From NCBI GenBank assembly GCA_001805565.1, contig MHGM01000014.1, positions 1 to 10,805 on the forward strand: 10,805 nucleotides of DNA. The letters are read 5' to 3'. The notes beneath the pieces were generated by a model that saw only the letters and a list, made by a program, of their open reading frames with translations, had not been told where the DNA came from and did not search any database. Position 1 is the stretch's first letter. Every line of letters begins with the position of its first letter. Positions 1-6,077 of the stretch are shown here, piece after piece. The position numbers were made by a program, and so were the translations under genes. Origin of the DNA: Omnitrophica WOR_2 bacterium RIFCSPHIGHO2_01_FULL_52_10. Lineage in GTDB: Bacteria > Omnitrophota > Gorgyraeia > Zapsychrales > Zapsychraceae.

Positions 1-79
1 GGAAAATTTTATTTTTTGTAACTTTATTATTCATAGCGTCTTAAAAAAGTGTTTTATTTTACCATCAACCCAAAAATGT

Positions 80-121
80 CATATTCATTCATCTGACCTA
101 AAAATTAGATGAACGAATATG
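80..121 (-). terminator. Inverted repeat after the AlbA_2 gene, possible terminator
   Basis: The arms 80-94 and 107-121 pair at 14 of 15 positions around a 12-base loop, starting six bases after the stop codon. On the minus strand ACATTTTTGGG follows, a short T-run. The stem is AT-rich, so termination would be weak. Bases 1-79 are very AT-rich and show no convincing gene. Confidence 0.45.
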
Positions 122-126
122 ATTTC

Positions 127-1659
127 TTATTTTGATTTCAGCCGTTTACCCTGATCGGTCAGACGGTATCTTTGCAAACGGCTGTTCGGTTTTGACGGGA
201 TGGTCGGTTCTACCAACCCTGCGTCCAGCGCTGGCTTCAAATAACGCGCTTCAAAATTAGCCCTGCCTTTTAAAACAAGTCTATCCTGTATCTCTCGACG
301 TGACATCTCACCATCAAGAACCGAAAGCAACCGATTGATTTCTTCCGCGACTTGCCCTGTGACTTGTCCCGCAACTTGCCCTGTGACTTGTTGAATCTGT
401 ATATCGTCGAGAAACAATGGTTGTATTGGAAATTCAACCATCAAGTAACTCCGGTCTTCATCTGTGTGAAATACTGGAAGCGGAGAACTGTTTTTCTTGA
501 GCTCTCGCAGCATTCTTGGAATACCAGTCCCCCGACCTTCTGTCAGTTCCAATTCTTTAAGGAATTCACCTACCCGGCGATTACGATATCTACGGGAAAG
601 AAATTTTAGGGATTTGAGGTCTTTCTTTGAAATAGATCGGTCTGGCCCAGGGAAACTGTTGATGGTGATCTGATCCGGCAGAATACGGATCTCGACAGGT
701 TCGCGGATTTCATAAGAGCGATGATAGCCGGCGTTACAGAGAGCTTCTTTCAGGGCGGCATAAGGATAATTATAAAACCTTTCGGCCTCAGCACGATCCG
801 AACGTTTGCGGATTTTTTCCTTGATAACCTGACTCTCAAGATACGCCAGGGCATCCTTGGGCATCACATGCACGGGGCCCTTAAAAGTTTTCTCAGTGAA
901 CGAATCCGCATCCGGGCCCGCGGGGAAATGTGCGATATCAATCTGTGTTTGAGGGAAATATTTCTGTGGTTCGGAATTAAAAAACATGAACCCCACGTTT
1001 TTAGGAAACACGTGTTCCTCGGGGCCTTCCGCCAAATTCATGTTCCGGCAAAGGCGAATAAACTCCATTTTTGCCGACTCTTCAAAAAGAGCGCTGCACA
1101 CCTGCTTGAGATACTCGCGGATAAGTCCCAAATCCAACGCATCTATCCTGGTTGAACGGTTCCCGCGATCATCGAATGGAACTGTTGCAGCCATTTCCAA
1201 CAATTCCCGTTCGTTCTGATCTCTGGCAGCGATTGTAACGCTTCCTTTACGGATATAATAACGATAAACTTTATTTTTTCCTGATAACGAAACTGGCGCT
1301 TTGTAAGGCCGTACCTGCCCCGCAACAGCCCACAGGATGAGTATATTTTTCTTCCGGTAAACCACCGGAAAAATGATTGGATGATAATAGGGCTGAATTT
1401 TGTACCCTAACTCGATGATCTCTTTCTGAATCTTATCGAGTTCTTTAACAGAAAGACCACGCGGCGGCAGGATAGGTCGGCCATTCTTCTCAGCAACGCC
1501 CAACACAATATATCCACCACCCAGATTATGGAAGTCATTGGCAAAGGCACACAATGTCCGCACAATATCCTCGGGATTCCAGCCAGCCTTGAACTCCAAC
1601 CGTTCCCACTCGACAGTTTTGGCAGTAAAAAGGTCATCAATATTGATTGGCAGGTTCAT
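127..1659 (-). CDS. AlbA_2 / HATPase-type putative transcriptional regulator with Fic-like C-terminal winged helix
   Basis: The 510-residue protein starts with an AlbA_2 (Schlafen AAA-4-like, putative DNA-binding) domain. It shows LEFKAGW (21-27), then LCAFANDFHNLGGGYIVLGV (36-55) and the RYYIRKGS strand (133-140). A GHKL/HATPase_c_4-like ATP-binding region follows. ALKEALCN (302-309) is the likely N-box with N309, and GRGTGIPRM (375-383) is the glycine box. A linker of GQV(T/A) units (about 425-438) leads to a winged-helix domain (about 440-505) of the type named Fic-like C-terminal. Proteins of this architecture are annotated as ATP-dependent transcriptional regulators, mostly uncharacterised, and are frequent in accessory regions. 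The ATG at 1659 has only a weak ribosome site and overlaps the stop of the preceding small ORF. Its neighbour is a true Fic protein, so a shared accessory role is possible but unproven. Confidence 0.85.
   Translation of the reverse strand: MNLPINIDDLFTAKTVEWERLEFKAGWNPEDIVRTLCAFANDFHNLGGGYIVLGVAEKNGRPILPPRGLSVKELDKIQKEIIELGYKIQPYYHPIIFPVVYRKKNILILWAVAGQVRPYKAPVSLSGKNKVYRYYIRKGSVTIAARDQNERELLEMAATVPFDDRGNRSTRIDALDLGLIREYLKQVCSALFEESAKMEFIRLCRNMNLAEGPEEHVFPKNVGFMFFNSEPQKYFPQTQIDIAHFPAGPDADSFTEKTFKGPVHVMPKDALAYLESQVIKEKIRKRSDRAEAERFYNYPYAALKEALCNAGYHRSYEIREPVEIRILPDQITINSFPGPDRSISKKDLKSLKFLSRRYRNRRVGEFLKELELTEGRGTGIPRMLRELKKNSSPLPVFHTDEDRSYLMVEFPIQPLFLDDIQIQQVTGQVAGQVTGQVAEEINRLLSVLDGEMSRREIQDRLVLKGRANFEARYLKPALDAGLVEPTIPSKPNSRLQRYRLTDQGKRLKSK
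347..394 (-). repeat. Four 12-bp tandem repeats encoding a GQV(T/A) linker
   Basis: Four head-to-tail 12-base units (347-358, 359-370, 371-382, 383-394) encode QVTGQVAGQVTGQVA between the ATP-binding and winged-helix domains of the regulator. Each unit adds four residues, so slippage would change linker length without breaking the frame. Repeats of this type recur in this protein family. Confidence 0.8.
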
Positions 1660-1775
1660 GTTTTTAGCTTTCTACTCTCAATGTCCTTCTCTCGTGAAAG
1701 CATAAACTTGAGAAAACTAATGCCCTTATATTTACACGTTTGGTAAATGCTCATTATCTTAAGATATTCCTCCAT
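1656..1775 (-). pseudogene. 39-codon ORF resembling an IS66-type transposase C-terminal tail
   Basis: From an ATG at 1775 the frame encodes 39 residues containing IYQTCKYKGISFLKFML. The pattern T-C-(K/R)-x-x-G-x-S-(F/V)-L-x-F-L is recalled as the ending of IS66-family transposases. The frame stays open upstream of the ATG to a TAG near 1818, and no further transposase sequence is visible, so it is most likely a relic. Its stop overlaps the next gene's ATG as ATGA, so a translated leader peptide cannot be excluded. The family assignment is from memory and tentative. Confidence 0.4.
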
Positions 1776-1896
1776 CCAAGACTCTCGAAAAAAAAGTAAG
1801 ATTCTTATTTTTGTGTGTGGCTAACAATTTTATGGCATGCTCAACAGCGTTTATTCCCTAACCCCCAACATCGTAACCATTTATCGCCTTTAACAG

Positions 1897-1933
1897 CCCC
1901 AAAATCGTTGTACGGTACTTGCACCAACGGTCA
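1897..1933 (-). repeat. Left flanking direct repeat of the Fic cassette, intact 37 bp
   Basis: This is the uninterrupted version of the repeat that is split on the other side of the Fic gene (3064-3085 plus 3291-3306). Over the two halves 36 of 38 compared positions agree, with one base shared at the junction. The interval between 1660 and 1984 holds this repeat, the 1949-1970 repeats and a transposase-like fragment. Confidence 0.7.
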
Positions 1934-1948
1934 GCCTAGCACACTATG

Positions 1949-1970
1949 TTACCACATTCATTACCACATT
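1949..1970 (-). repeat. Two direct 10-bp repeats downstream of the Fic gene
   Basis: The plus-strand sequence TTACCACATT occurs at 1949-1958 and again at 1961-1970, a 12-base period, 15 bases past the Fic stop. It may be a protein-binding site or the edge of a mobile element. No terminator is visible here. Confidence 0.4.
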
Positions 1971-1984
1971 AATATGGGTATTCC

Positions 1985-3028
1985 CTATTTAAGTTTCGCC
2001 CACTTCGCATCCCGGCCACGGCCCAAGATTTTTAACCGTCCCTCTTTCCTTAAGCGGTTCATGACGATGCGAATCATGTCGCGACTCACTCCCGGGCAGG
2101 CCTTTTCGAGATCGGAAATAACGAATTCTTTTTCAAAGGAAGCGATCGCGGCTTCGATCAACTCTGTTTTCGCGCCGCGCGGGCTTTTCATCTGGCCGAC
2201 CCGGCTTTCAAATTCTTGGTAGGCCGTCTTCAAAATATACAGAAGATAATTAATATAAGGCCACGGGTCGTGCTTGCCTTCCTGCCAACTTTGAGAGCTT
2301 TGTTCCAAAGTTTCGTAATAACGTTCCTTGTTCTGCTCGATGAGCCGCTCTAAACTGATGTAACGGCCAACTTCGTAGCCGAGCGAATAACATTGAAGCA
2401 GAAGAAGCAGGCGAGAAACGCGGCCGTTGCCGTCCCGGAAAGGATGAATACAAAGGAAATCCAGATTGAATGCCGCAAGCGCAATCAAGGGGTGAACGTT
2501 CTTTTCTTTCAAAGTGTCCTGCCATAATTCGATTAGCTTCTCCATGAAAGCAGGCGTTTTTGAAGCTTCAACGGTCTTAAATCGTACTCGCTCCCGGCCG
2601 CCGGGCAGTTTCTCAATAATATCCACATTCTTCTCTTTGTATTTGCCCGCATCCCAAATTTCTCCTCGGCTCATTTGATGGAGTTTAAGGGTTGTTTTCT
2701 CTGAAATGGGAATTTTCGCATCTTCCCGATGAACCCAATCGAGCGCCGTACGATAACAGCGCACTTCTTCCTCACTTCGATCTTTGAGATGCTTTTTCCC
2801 AAAAACGATGGTTCCAATCCTCTTCTGATTAACCGTTACCCCTTCGATTCGATTCGAGGAGACCGCACTTTCAATTAAGGCGTGCTCGCGCAATACCTTT
2901 AGTTTCTGCGGCGACTGTTTGGTAAAAAGCTCCTGCTTTCCCCGTGCTTCTCCCAAATCCGCCAAATACCAAGAGGTGGTCGTCGGAATATTTTCTATTA
3001 CCTTCTCAAACTGCTGAAATGTCTTCAA
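1985..3028 (-). CDS. Fic family AMP-transferase, class II, with C-terminal winged helix
   Basis: The 347-residue protein has the Fic core with HPFRDGNGRVSR (195-206), which contains the catalytic His and the anion-binding residues. The conserved GKYKEKNV (128-135) precedes it. Fic proteins usually transfer AMP from ATP to Ser, Thr or Tyr of a target. The N-terminal helix carries SNRIEG (58-63), matching the inhibitory (S/T)xxxE(G/N) motif. E62 would block ATP gamma-phosphate binding, so this is an auto-inhibited class II Fic and needs no separate antitoxin. Residues about 287-345 form a winged-helix domain, suggesting DNA binding or autoregulation. The start is TTG at 3028, with GAGGA six to seven bases upstream; no ATG suits. 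The gene lies between direct repeats and upstream of an AlbA_2 regulator. The target protein is unknown. Confidence 0.9.
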   Translation of the reverse strand: MKTFQQFEKVIENIPTTTSWYLADLGEARGKQELFTKQSPQKLKVLREHALIESAVSSNRIEGVTVNQKRIGTIVFGKKHLKDRSEEEVRCYRTALDWVHREDAKIPISEKTTLKLHQMSRGEIWDAGKYKEKNVDIIEKLPGGRERVRFKTVEASKTPAFMEKLIELWQDTLKEKNVHPLIALAAFNLDFLCIHPFRDGNGRVSRLLLLLQCYSLGYEVGRYISLERLIEQNKERYYETLEQSSQSWQEGKHDPWPYINYLLYILKTAYQEFESRVGQMKSPRGAKTELIEAAIASFEKEFVISDLEKACPGVSRDMIRIVMNRLRKEGRLKILGRGRDAKWAKLK

Positions 3029-3063
3029 CTTTTGTCCTCACAATTGGATAGCATCTTGAATAT

Positions 3064-3085
3064 CCCCAAAATCGTCGTACGGCAC
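3064..3085 (-). repeat. Right flanking direct repeat, inner half (22 bp)
   Basis: This matches 1897-1918 at 20 of 22 positions. It lies 36 bases upstream of the Fic start codon. In the left copy this half runs directly into the 16-bp half, whereas here 205 bases separate them. Confidence 0.7.
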
Positions 3086-3290
3086 CCTTCGACTCACTCG
3101 CTGTCGCTCGTACTTCGACTTGGCTCAGCACTCGCCCTGAGCCCCTCGACGTTGCTCGGGATGGTGCGAAGGGTGTGGTGAGCGAAGTCGAACCACAAGG
3201 CCGAAGGCCGCGTCGAACCCTTCGATTTCACTCAGGGTTCGATCCTGAGCGTTAGTCGAAGGATCGAAGGGCTCGTTCGCTCAGGGCAGG
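3086..3290. repeat. Composite palindromic repeat element, about 205 bp
   Basis: The stretch is made of nested inverted motifs of the cccttcgac / gctcaggg kind. Pairings seen include acccttcg with cgaagggt (3084-3091 with 3167-3174) and cccttcgat with atcgaaggg (3218-3226 with 3263-3271), the latter enclosing a small ctcagg/cctgag hairpin (3231-3249). It separates the two halves of the right-hand direct repeat and overwrites the 3' end of aroK. Such repeats are frequent in many uncultured bacterial genomes and carry no gene here. Confidence 0.8.
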
Positions 3291-3805
3291 CTTGCACCAA
3301 CGGTCAAGAGATGAATAATCTCCTCACCGACCTGCTTCACTGTTTTCTTGTCCGTCACGACTGTATAATCGGCCTGCGCGTAGAGCGGGGTGCGTTCTTT
3401 AAGAAGTTCGTCGATCCTCTTTTGAGGATCTTTCACGTTTAAAAGCGGCCGGCCTTTTTTGTTTTTAACACGTTCACGGATCGTTTCAGGCGTCGCCGAA
3501 AGATAGATCAAAATGCCGTTGGCTTTCAATTTTACGATGTTTTGCGGGTCCAGAACAACACCGCCCCCGCAATCAATAACCAAAAACTCTTTTCCGGCCG
3601 CTTCCCGGACAGCCTCTTTTTCTCTGTTCCGGAAATATGCTTCACCGGATTCTTCAAATATTTGTTTAACCGACCGGCCTTCTTTAGCTTCGACAAGACC
3701 ATCCAGCGAAACCATATCCCGTTTGAGGATCTTAGCTAACCTTTTGGCTACCATTGACTTACCAGACCCCATAAAACCGATCAAGACAATATTTTTTCGC
3801 GACAT
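3281..3805 (-). CDS. aroK: Shikimate kinase
   Basis: This enzyme phosphorylates shikimate at the 3-hydroxyl with ATP. From the ATG at 3805 the protein has 174 residues and begins MSRKNIVLIGFMGSGKS, with the P-loop at 10-17, as is typical; a GTG at 3823 would add six residues. Neither start has a clear Shine-Dalgarno sequence. Family marks are D35 in SLDGLVE, FR (58-59), the shikimate-binding GGG (80-82), the lid residue R119 in GRPLL, and R138 before PLYAQADYTVV. The first Asp of the usual D-x-D pair is Ser (S33). The enzyme core is complete, but the last codons (about ASLP and the TGA stop) come from an inserted palindromic repeat, so the native C-terminus was probably replaced. Together with aroE it supplies two successive shikimate-pathway steps. 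Confidence 0.94.
   Translation of the reverse strand: MSRKNIVLIGFMGSGKSMVAKRLAKILKRDMVSLDGLVEAKEGRSVKQIFEESGEAYFRNREKEAVREAAGKEFLVIDCGGGVVLDPQNIVKLKANGILIYLSATPETIRERVKNKKGRPLLNVKDPQKRIDELLKERTPLYAQADYTVVTDKKTVKQVGEEIIHLLTVGASLP
3291..3306 (-). repeat. Right flanking direct repeat, outer half (16 bp)
   Basis: The plus-strand sequence CTTGCACCAACGGTCA is identical to 1918-1933. It overlaps the aroK codons for TVGA. Together with 3064-3085 it makes up a split second copy of the intact 37-bp repeat at 1897-1933. Confidence 0.7.
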
Positions 3806-3831
3806 GGTTGGATTGTAACACACGGGCTAAT

Positions 3832-4635
3832 CTAATACAACCCATATCCGCTTAAAATCCAGCGGATGATCGCGTCTCCCCAAAAAAGGCTGATCAAAGC
3901 GCCTCCCACCAGAAACGGTCCGTACGCGATGGCCGCGTCTTTGGTCCGTATTTTTTCCACAATGCCGTAAACGGCCCCAAAAAACGGAGCCAGGAAAAAC
4001 GTAAGAATGGCCAGCTTCCAGCCCAGAAACGCGCCCACCATGGCCATGAGCTTCACATCCCCGCCGCCCATCGATTCCTTTTTAAACAAAAAATCCCCCA
4101 GAATGCCCATCGCGTAGATGGCCCCACCCCCAACCAAAACACCGACCACTGACCAGCCTAAAGATTTTAAATGGGCCCAGATCAAGGAACCGGTGCCAAC
4201 ATCCATTCCATGCAATTCCGGTATCAACGCGCTAAAGAGCAACCCTGCCGCCATCCCGCCTACGCTGATCTCATCGGGGATGATCCGGTGCTCAAAGTCC
4301 ACAAAAGTGGCCACAATGAATCCGCAGACCATGGTCAGATACGCCGGTAAAAGCGCGGTCAGGCCGAAATACTGATAAAACACAACGAACGTGACCGCGG
4401 TCATAAGCTCAACCAAAAAATACCGCGGGGAAATTTTTTGCCCGCAAAACCGGCAACGGCCCCTTAAAAGAACGTAACTGATAAACGGAATATTGTCATG
4501 CCACAAAAGTTGTTTCTTGCAATGCACGCAATGCGACCACGGTTTGACAACCGATTTTTCATGCGGCATCCGCACGATGCACACGTTCAAGAAACTTCCC
4601 GCAATCGCTCCCAAAATAAACATGAACAAACTCAT
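3832..4635 (-). CDS. pilD: Type IV prepilin peptidase / N-methyltransferase
   Basis: This inner-membrane aspartic peptidase cleaves the leader of type IV pilins and type II secretion pseudopilins and methylates the new N-terminus. The 267 residues begin with a membrane segment (about 4-20, ending SFLNVCIVRMP). Next is the cytoplasmic zinc-binding domain with C36-x-x-C39 and C61-x-x-C64, marking the bifunctional A24 family form. Several hydrophobic segments follow. The catalytic aspartates are D113 in VDFEHRIIPDE and D193 in GGGDVKLM. The ATG at 4635 follows an excellent ribosome site, AAGGAGAGGTGAT. aroK begins 26 bases downstream, so the two are probably co-transcribed. No pilin or secretion gene is in the window, so which pilus or secretion system it serves is unknown. 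The symbol could equally be gspO. Confidence 0.95.
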   Translation of the reverse strand: MSLFMFILGAIAGSFLNVCIVRMPHEKSVVKPWSHCVHCKKQLLWHDNIPFISYVLLRGRCRFCGQKISPRYFLVELMTAVTFVVFYQYFGLTALLPAYLTMVCGFIVATFVDFEHRIIPDEISVGGMAAGLLFSALIPELHGMDVGTGSLIWAHLKSLGWSVVGVLVGGGAIYAMGILGDFLFKKESMGGGDVKLMAMVGAFLGWKLAILTFFLAPFFGAVYGIVEKIRTKDAAIAYGPFLVGGALISLFWGDAIIRWILSGYGLY

Positions 4636-4649
4636 ATCACCTCTCCTTC

Positions 4650-4679
4650 ATTTTATTCCCGTTCTTCCCGTTCTGTCAA
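4650..4679 (-). promoter_or_regulatory. Possible promoter of pilD with a repeated spacer
   Basis: The minus strand reads TTGACA (4679-4674), an exact -35 consensus, then an 18-base spacer and TAAAAT (4655-4650). The spacer is exactly two copies of GAACGGGAA. A start near 4643 would leave only about eight leader bases, which clips the Shine-Dalgarno sequence, so the promoter is uncertain. Confidence 0.4.
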
Positions 4680-4723
4680 AATTTTCTAATCTTAATCTTT
4701 GTATCTTCTGTTCTGCTCGACCG

Positions 4724-5101
4724 TTACGAACACTGCGCTTCCCTCCCCCTTGTGGGGAGGGACAGGGAGGGGGATTTCAACCGTTCTTCAATCTCCTGAA
4801 ACACACCCTCCAGGTTTGCAAAAACATCATTATTCCAAAACCTTAAAATCTCAAACCCCTGCCCTCTGAGCCATTCATCCCGCAGAATATCCCTCCAACT
4901 CTGATCATGCTGCCCACCATCGACTTCTATGACCAATTTCCTTTCAAAACATACAAAATCAACGATGTAGGGACCGATAATCGCTTGTCTGCGGAATTTG
5001 ACGCCAAGATTCCTGGAACGAAGTACACACCAAAGATGCTTTTCAGCTTCTGTAGGGTCATTCCGCAGTTTTCTGGCAACAGGCGTTAACGCTTTTCTCA
5101 A
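4724..5101 (-). CDS. DUF559 / Vsr-like endonuclease-fold protein
   Basis: This 125-residue protein shows the full DUF559 signature, a PD-(D/E)XK restriction-endonuclease-like fold related to the very-short-patch repair nuclease. The sequence has PTEAEKHLWCVLRSR (16-30), KFRRQ (35-39), YIVDF with D48, VIEVDGGQH with E59, D61 and H65, and ILRFWNNDV (85-93). D48 and E59 are the likely metal-binding residues. The start is TTG at 5101, six bases after GGAGG in repeat copy B; no in-frame ATG is available upstream. The last residues, about SPSLSLPTRGR, are translated from repeat copy A. The gene sits between two inverted repeats and interrupts the aroE-pilD-aroK series. Nuclease activity is expected from the family; the biological role is unknown and a selfish or repeat-associated role is an inference. 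Confidence 0.88.
   Translation of the reverse strand: MRKALTPVARKLRNDPTEAEKHLWCVLRSRNLGVKFRRQAIIGPYIVDFVCFERKLVIEVDGGQHDQSWRDILRDEWLRGQGFEILRFWNNDVFANLEGVFQEIEERLKSPSLSLPTRGREAQCS
4739..4775 (-). repeat. 37-bp palindromic repeat, copy A
   Basis: This copy forms a perfect 8-bp hairpin, ccctcccc-cttgt-ggggaggg (4741-4761), followed by a second G-rich block. It is inverted relative to copy B, and the two hairpins differ at stem positions in a compensatory way. It encodes the C-terminal tail of the DUF559 protein. A hairpin here could also attenuate transcription entering pilD. Confidence 0.85.
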
Positions 5102-5103
5102 CC

Positions 5104-5140
5104 ATCCCCTCCCCTATCCCCTCCCACAAGGGGAGGGGAA
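5104..5140 (+). repeat. 37-bp palindromic repeat, copy B (inverted relative to copy A)
   Basis: The plus strand contains a perfect 8-bp hairpin, cccctccc-acaag-gggagggg (5118-5138), preceded by a second C-rich block. Its reverse complement matches copy A (4739-4775) at 30 of 37 positions with no gaps. It lies immediately upstream of the DUF559 start codon and supplies that gene's GGAGG ribosome-binding sequence. Confidence 0.85.
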
Positions 5141-5199
5141 TCTTTCATATACTCAATCCCTCATTACACATATTTTTCATAAATCTTTTGACACTATCT

Positions 5200-6072
5200 T
5201 TATTCCCGGACCTTCGCTCCTTTTTCCAGCGCCTGGCGCATTTTAAGTTTGACGTCATCATCGAGCTGGACGTTGGCCCAGTGCTGAAAGGCAAGCACGC
5301 CTTGATAATACAGCATGCCCAATCCGTTGGCGACGCGCGCCCCCCCCGCTTTGGCCATGCGCAGAAGCGGCGTCAGCGGCGGATTGTAAACAAGGTCGTA
5401 TACCAGCAACTTGCGATGAATCAACTCTTCATCGACCAAACTGGGGTCTTCGGGCTTTAATCCCACGGATGTCGTATTGATCAACAAATCCGCCTCGGGA
5501 ATATCCAGATCATCAACGCTCGCGACCGGCACGACAAGGCTGGTATCGATACGCGCGCTCAAATCCTCAAGCAAATGATCCAGGCGCTGTGGTGTGCGGT
5601 TGTATATTTTGATGGAATCCGGCCGCTCGGGAATCATGCACAACACCGCCAGGATGGCCCGCGCCGAGCCGCCGGAACCCATGATCGCGATTTTCTTATC
5701 CCGGGTATTGAACTTCAATTCGGCCAAGTGCGACAAAAACGCCGGTGCGTCGGTATTATATCCGATCAATTTGCGTTCTTTCGTAATAACGATGGTGTTG
5801 ACCGCCCCGATCTTCTGGGCCAGCGGAGTGATATTGCCCAGATATTTAAGGACACGTTCTTTATACGGCACCGTAACGTTCAGCCCGAAGATGGGGCTTG
5901 ACGATTCACGCAGTGCGGCGAAAAATCTGTCGAGTTCACTTTCCTTAAGCGGGAAAAGTTTGTAGACGGCATCGACACCCAGTTCCTTGAAGGCAATATT
6001 GTGCATCAGGGGCGACAAACTATGGGCTACGGGATAGCCGATGATTCCGTAGACAGCACTTTGAGCATCCAT
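5200..6072 (-). CDS. aroE: Shikimate dehydrogenase (NADP-dependent)
   Basis: This enzyme reduces 3-dehydroshikimate to shikimate in the aromatic amino acid pathway. The 290 residues include the substrate-binding N-terminal domain with IGYPVAHSLSP (S18 and S20), NVTVPYKE with catalytic K71, GAVNTI with N92, and YNTD with catalytic D108. The NADP domain carries GSGGSARA (132-139) and the N-R-T (158-160) that recognises the 2'-phosphate. Q257 in YYQGVLAF completes the shikimate site. After the catalytic Asp the sequence is APAF, where G-x-G-F is usual; this is a mild variant. The gene starts five bases after the leuA stop and ends the ilvC-methyltransferase-leuA-aroE run. GGAAAG about 11 bases upstream is a modest ribosome site, so coupling to leuA probably matters. 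The shikimate kinase that uses its product lies beyond the DUF559 unit and pilD. Confidence 0.96.
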   Translation of the reverse strand: MDAQSAVYGIIGYPVAHSLSPLMHNIAFKELGVDAVYKLFPLKESELDRFFAALRESSSPIFGLNVTVPYKERVLKYLGNITPLAQKIGAVNTIVITKERKLIGYNTDAPAFLSHLAELKFNTRDKKIAIMGSGGSARAILAVLCMIPERPDSIKIYNRTPQRLDHLLEDLSARIDTSLVVPVASVDDLDIPEADLLINTTSVGLKPEDPSLVDEELIHRKLLVYDLVYNPPLTPLLRMAKAGGARVANGLGMLYYQGVLAFQHWANVQLDDDVKLKMRQALEKGAKVRE

Positions 6073-6077
6073 GCGAG

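Noticed and set aside
1..34. Possible start of a further minus-strand gene (ATG at 34 reading MNNKVTKNKIF)
   Set aside because: Only 11 codons are visible, the composition is extremely AT-rich and there is no ribosome-binding sequence, so it cannot be supported.
347..394. Short CRISPR-like array
   Set aside because: The 12-base units are directly adjacent, without spacers, and encode a protein linker.
721..1155. Plus-strand open frames such as 721-1155, 1815-2222, 8266-8739 and 6391-6702
   Set aside because: They lie opposite well-identified minus-strand genes or repeats, and show no recognisable domain or ribosome site.
1852..1987. Nine-base repeat TATTCCCTA at 1852-1860 and 1979-1987 as element ends
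   Set aside because: It is short, AT-rich and one copy overlaps the Fic stop codon; it is easily explained by chance.
3029..3085. Promoter directly upstream of the Fic gene
   Set aside because: No pair of hexamers with acceptable spacing was found; TTGGGG and later TATCCA are only 13 bases apart.
5080..5105. ATG at 5105 as the DUF559 start
   Set aside because: It is out of frame with the conserved domain and reaches a stop after a few codons; the TTG at 5101 is in frame with a well-placed GGAGG.
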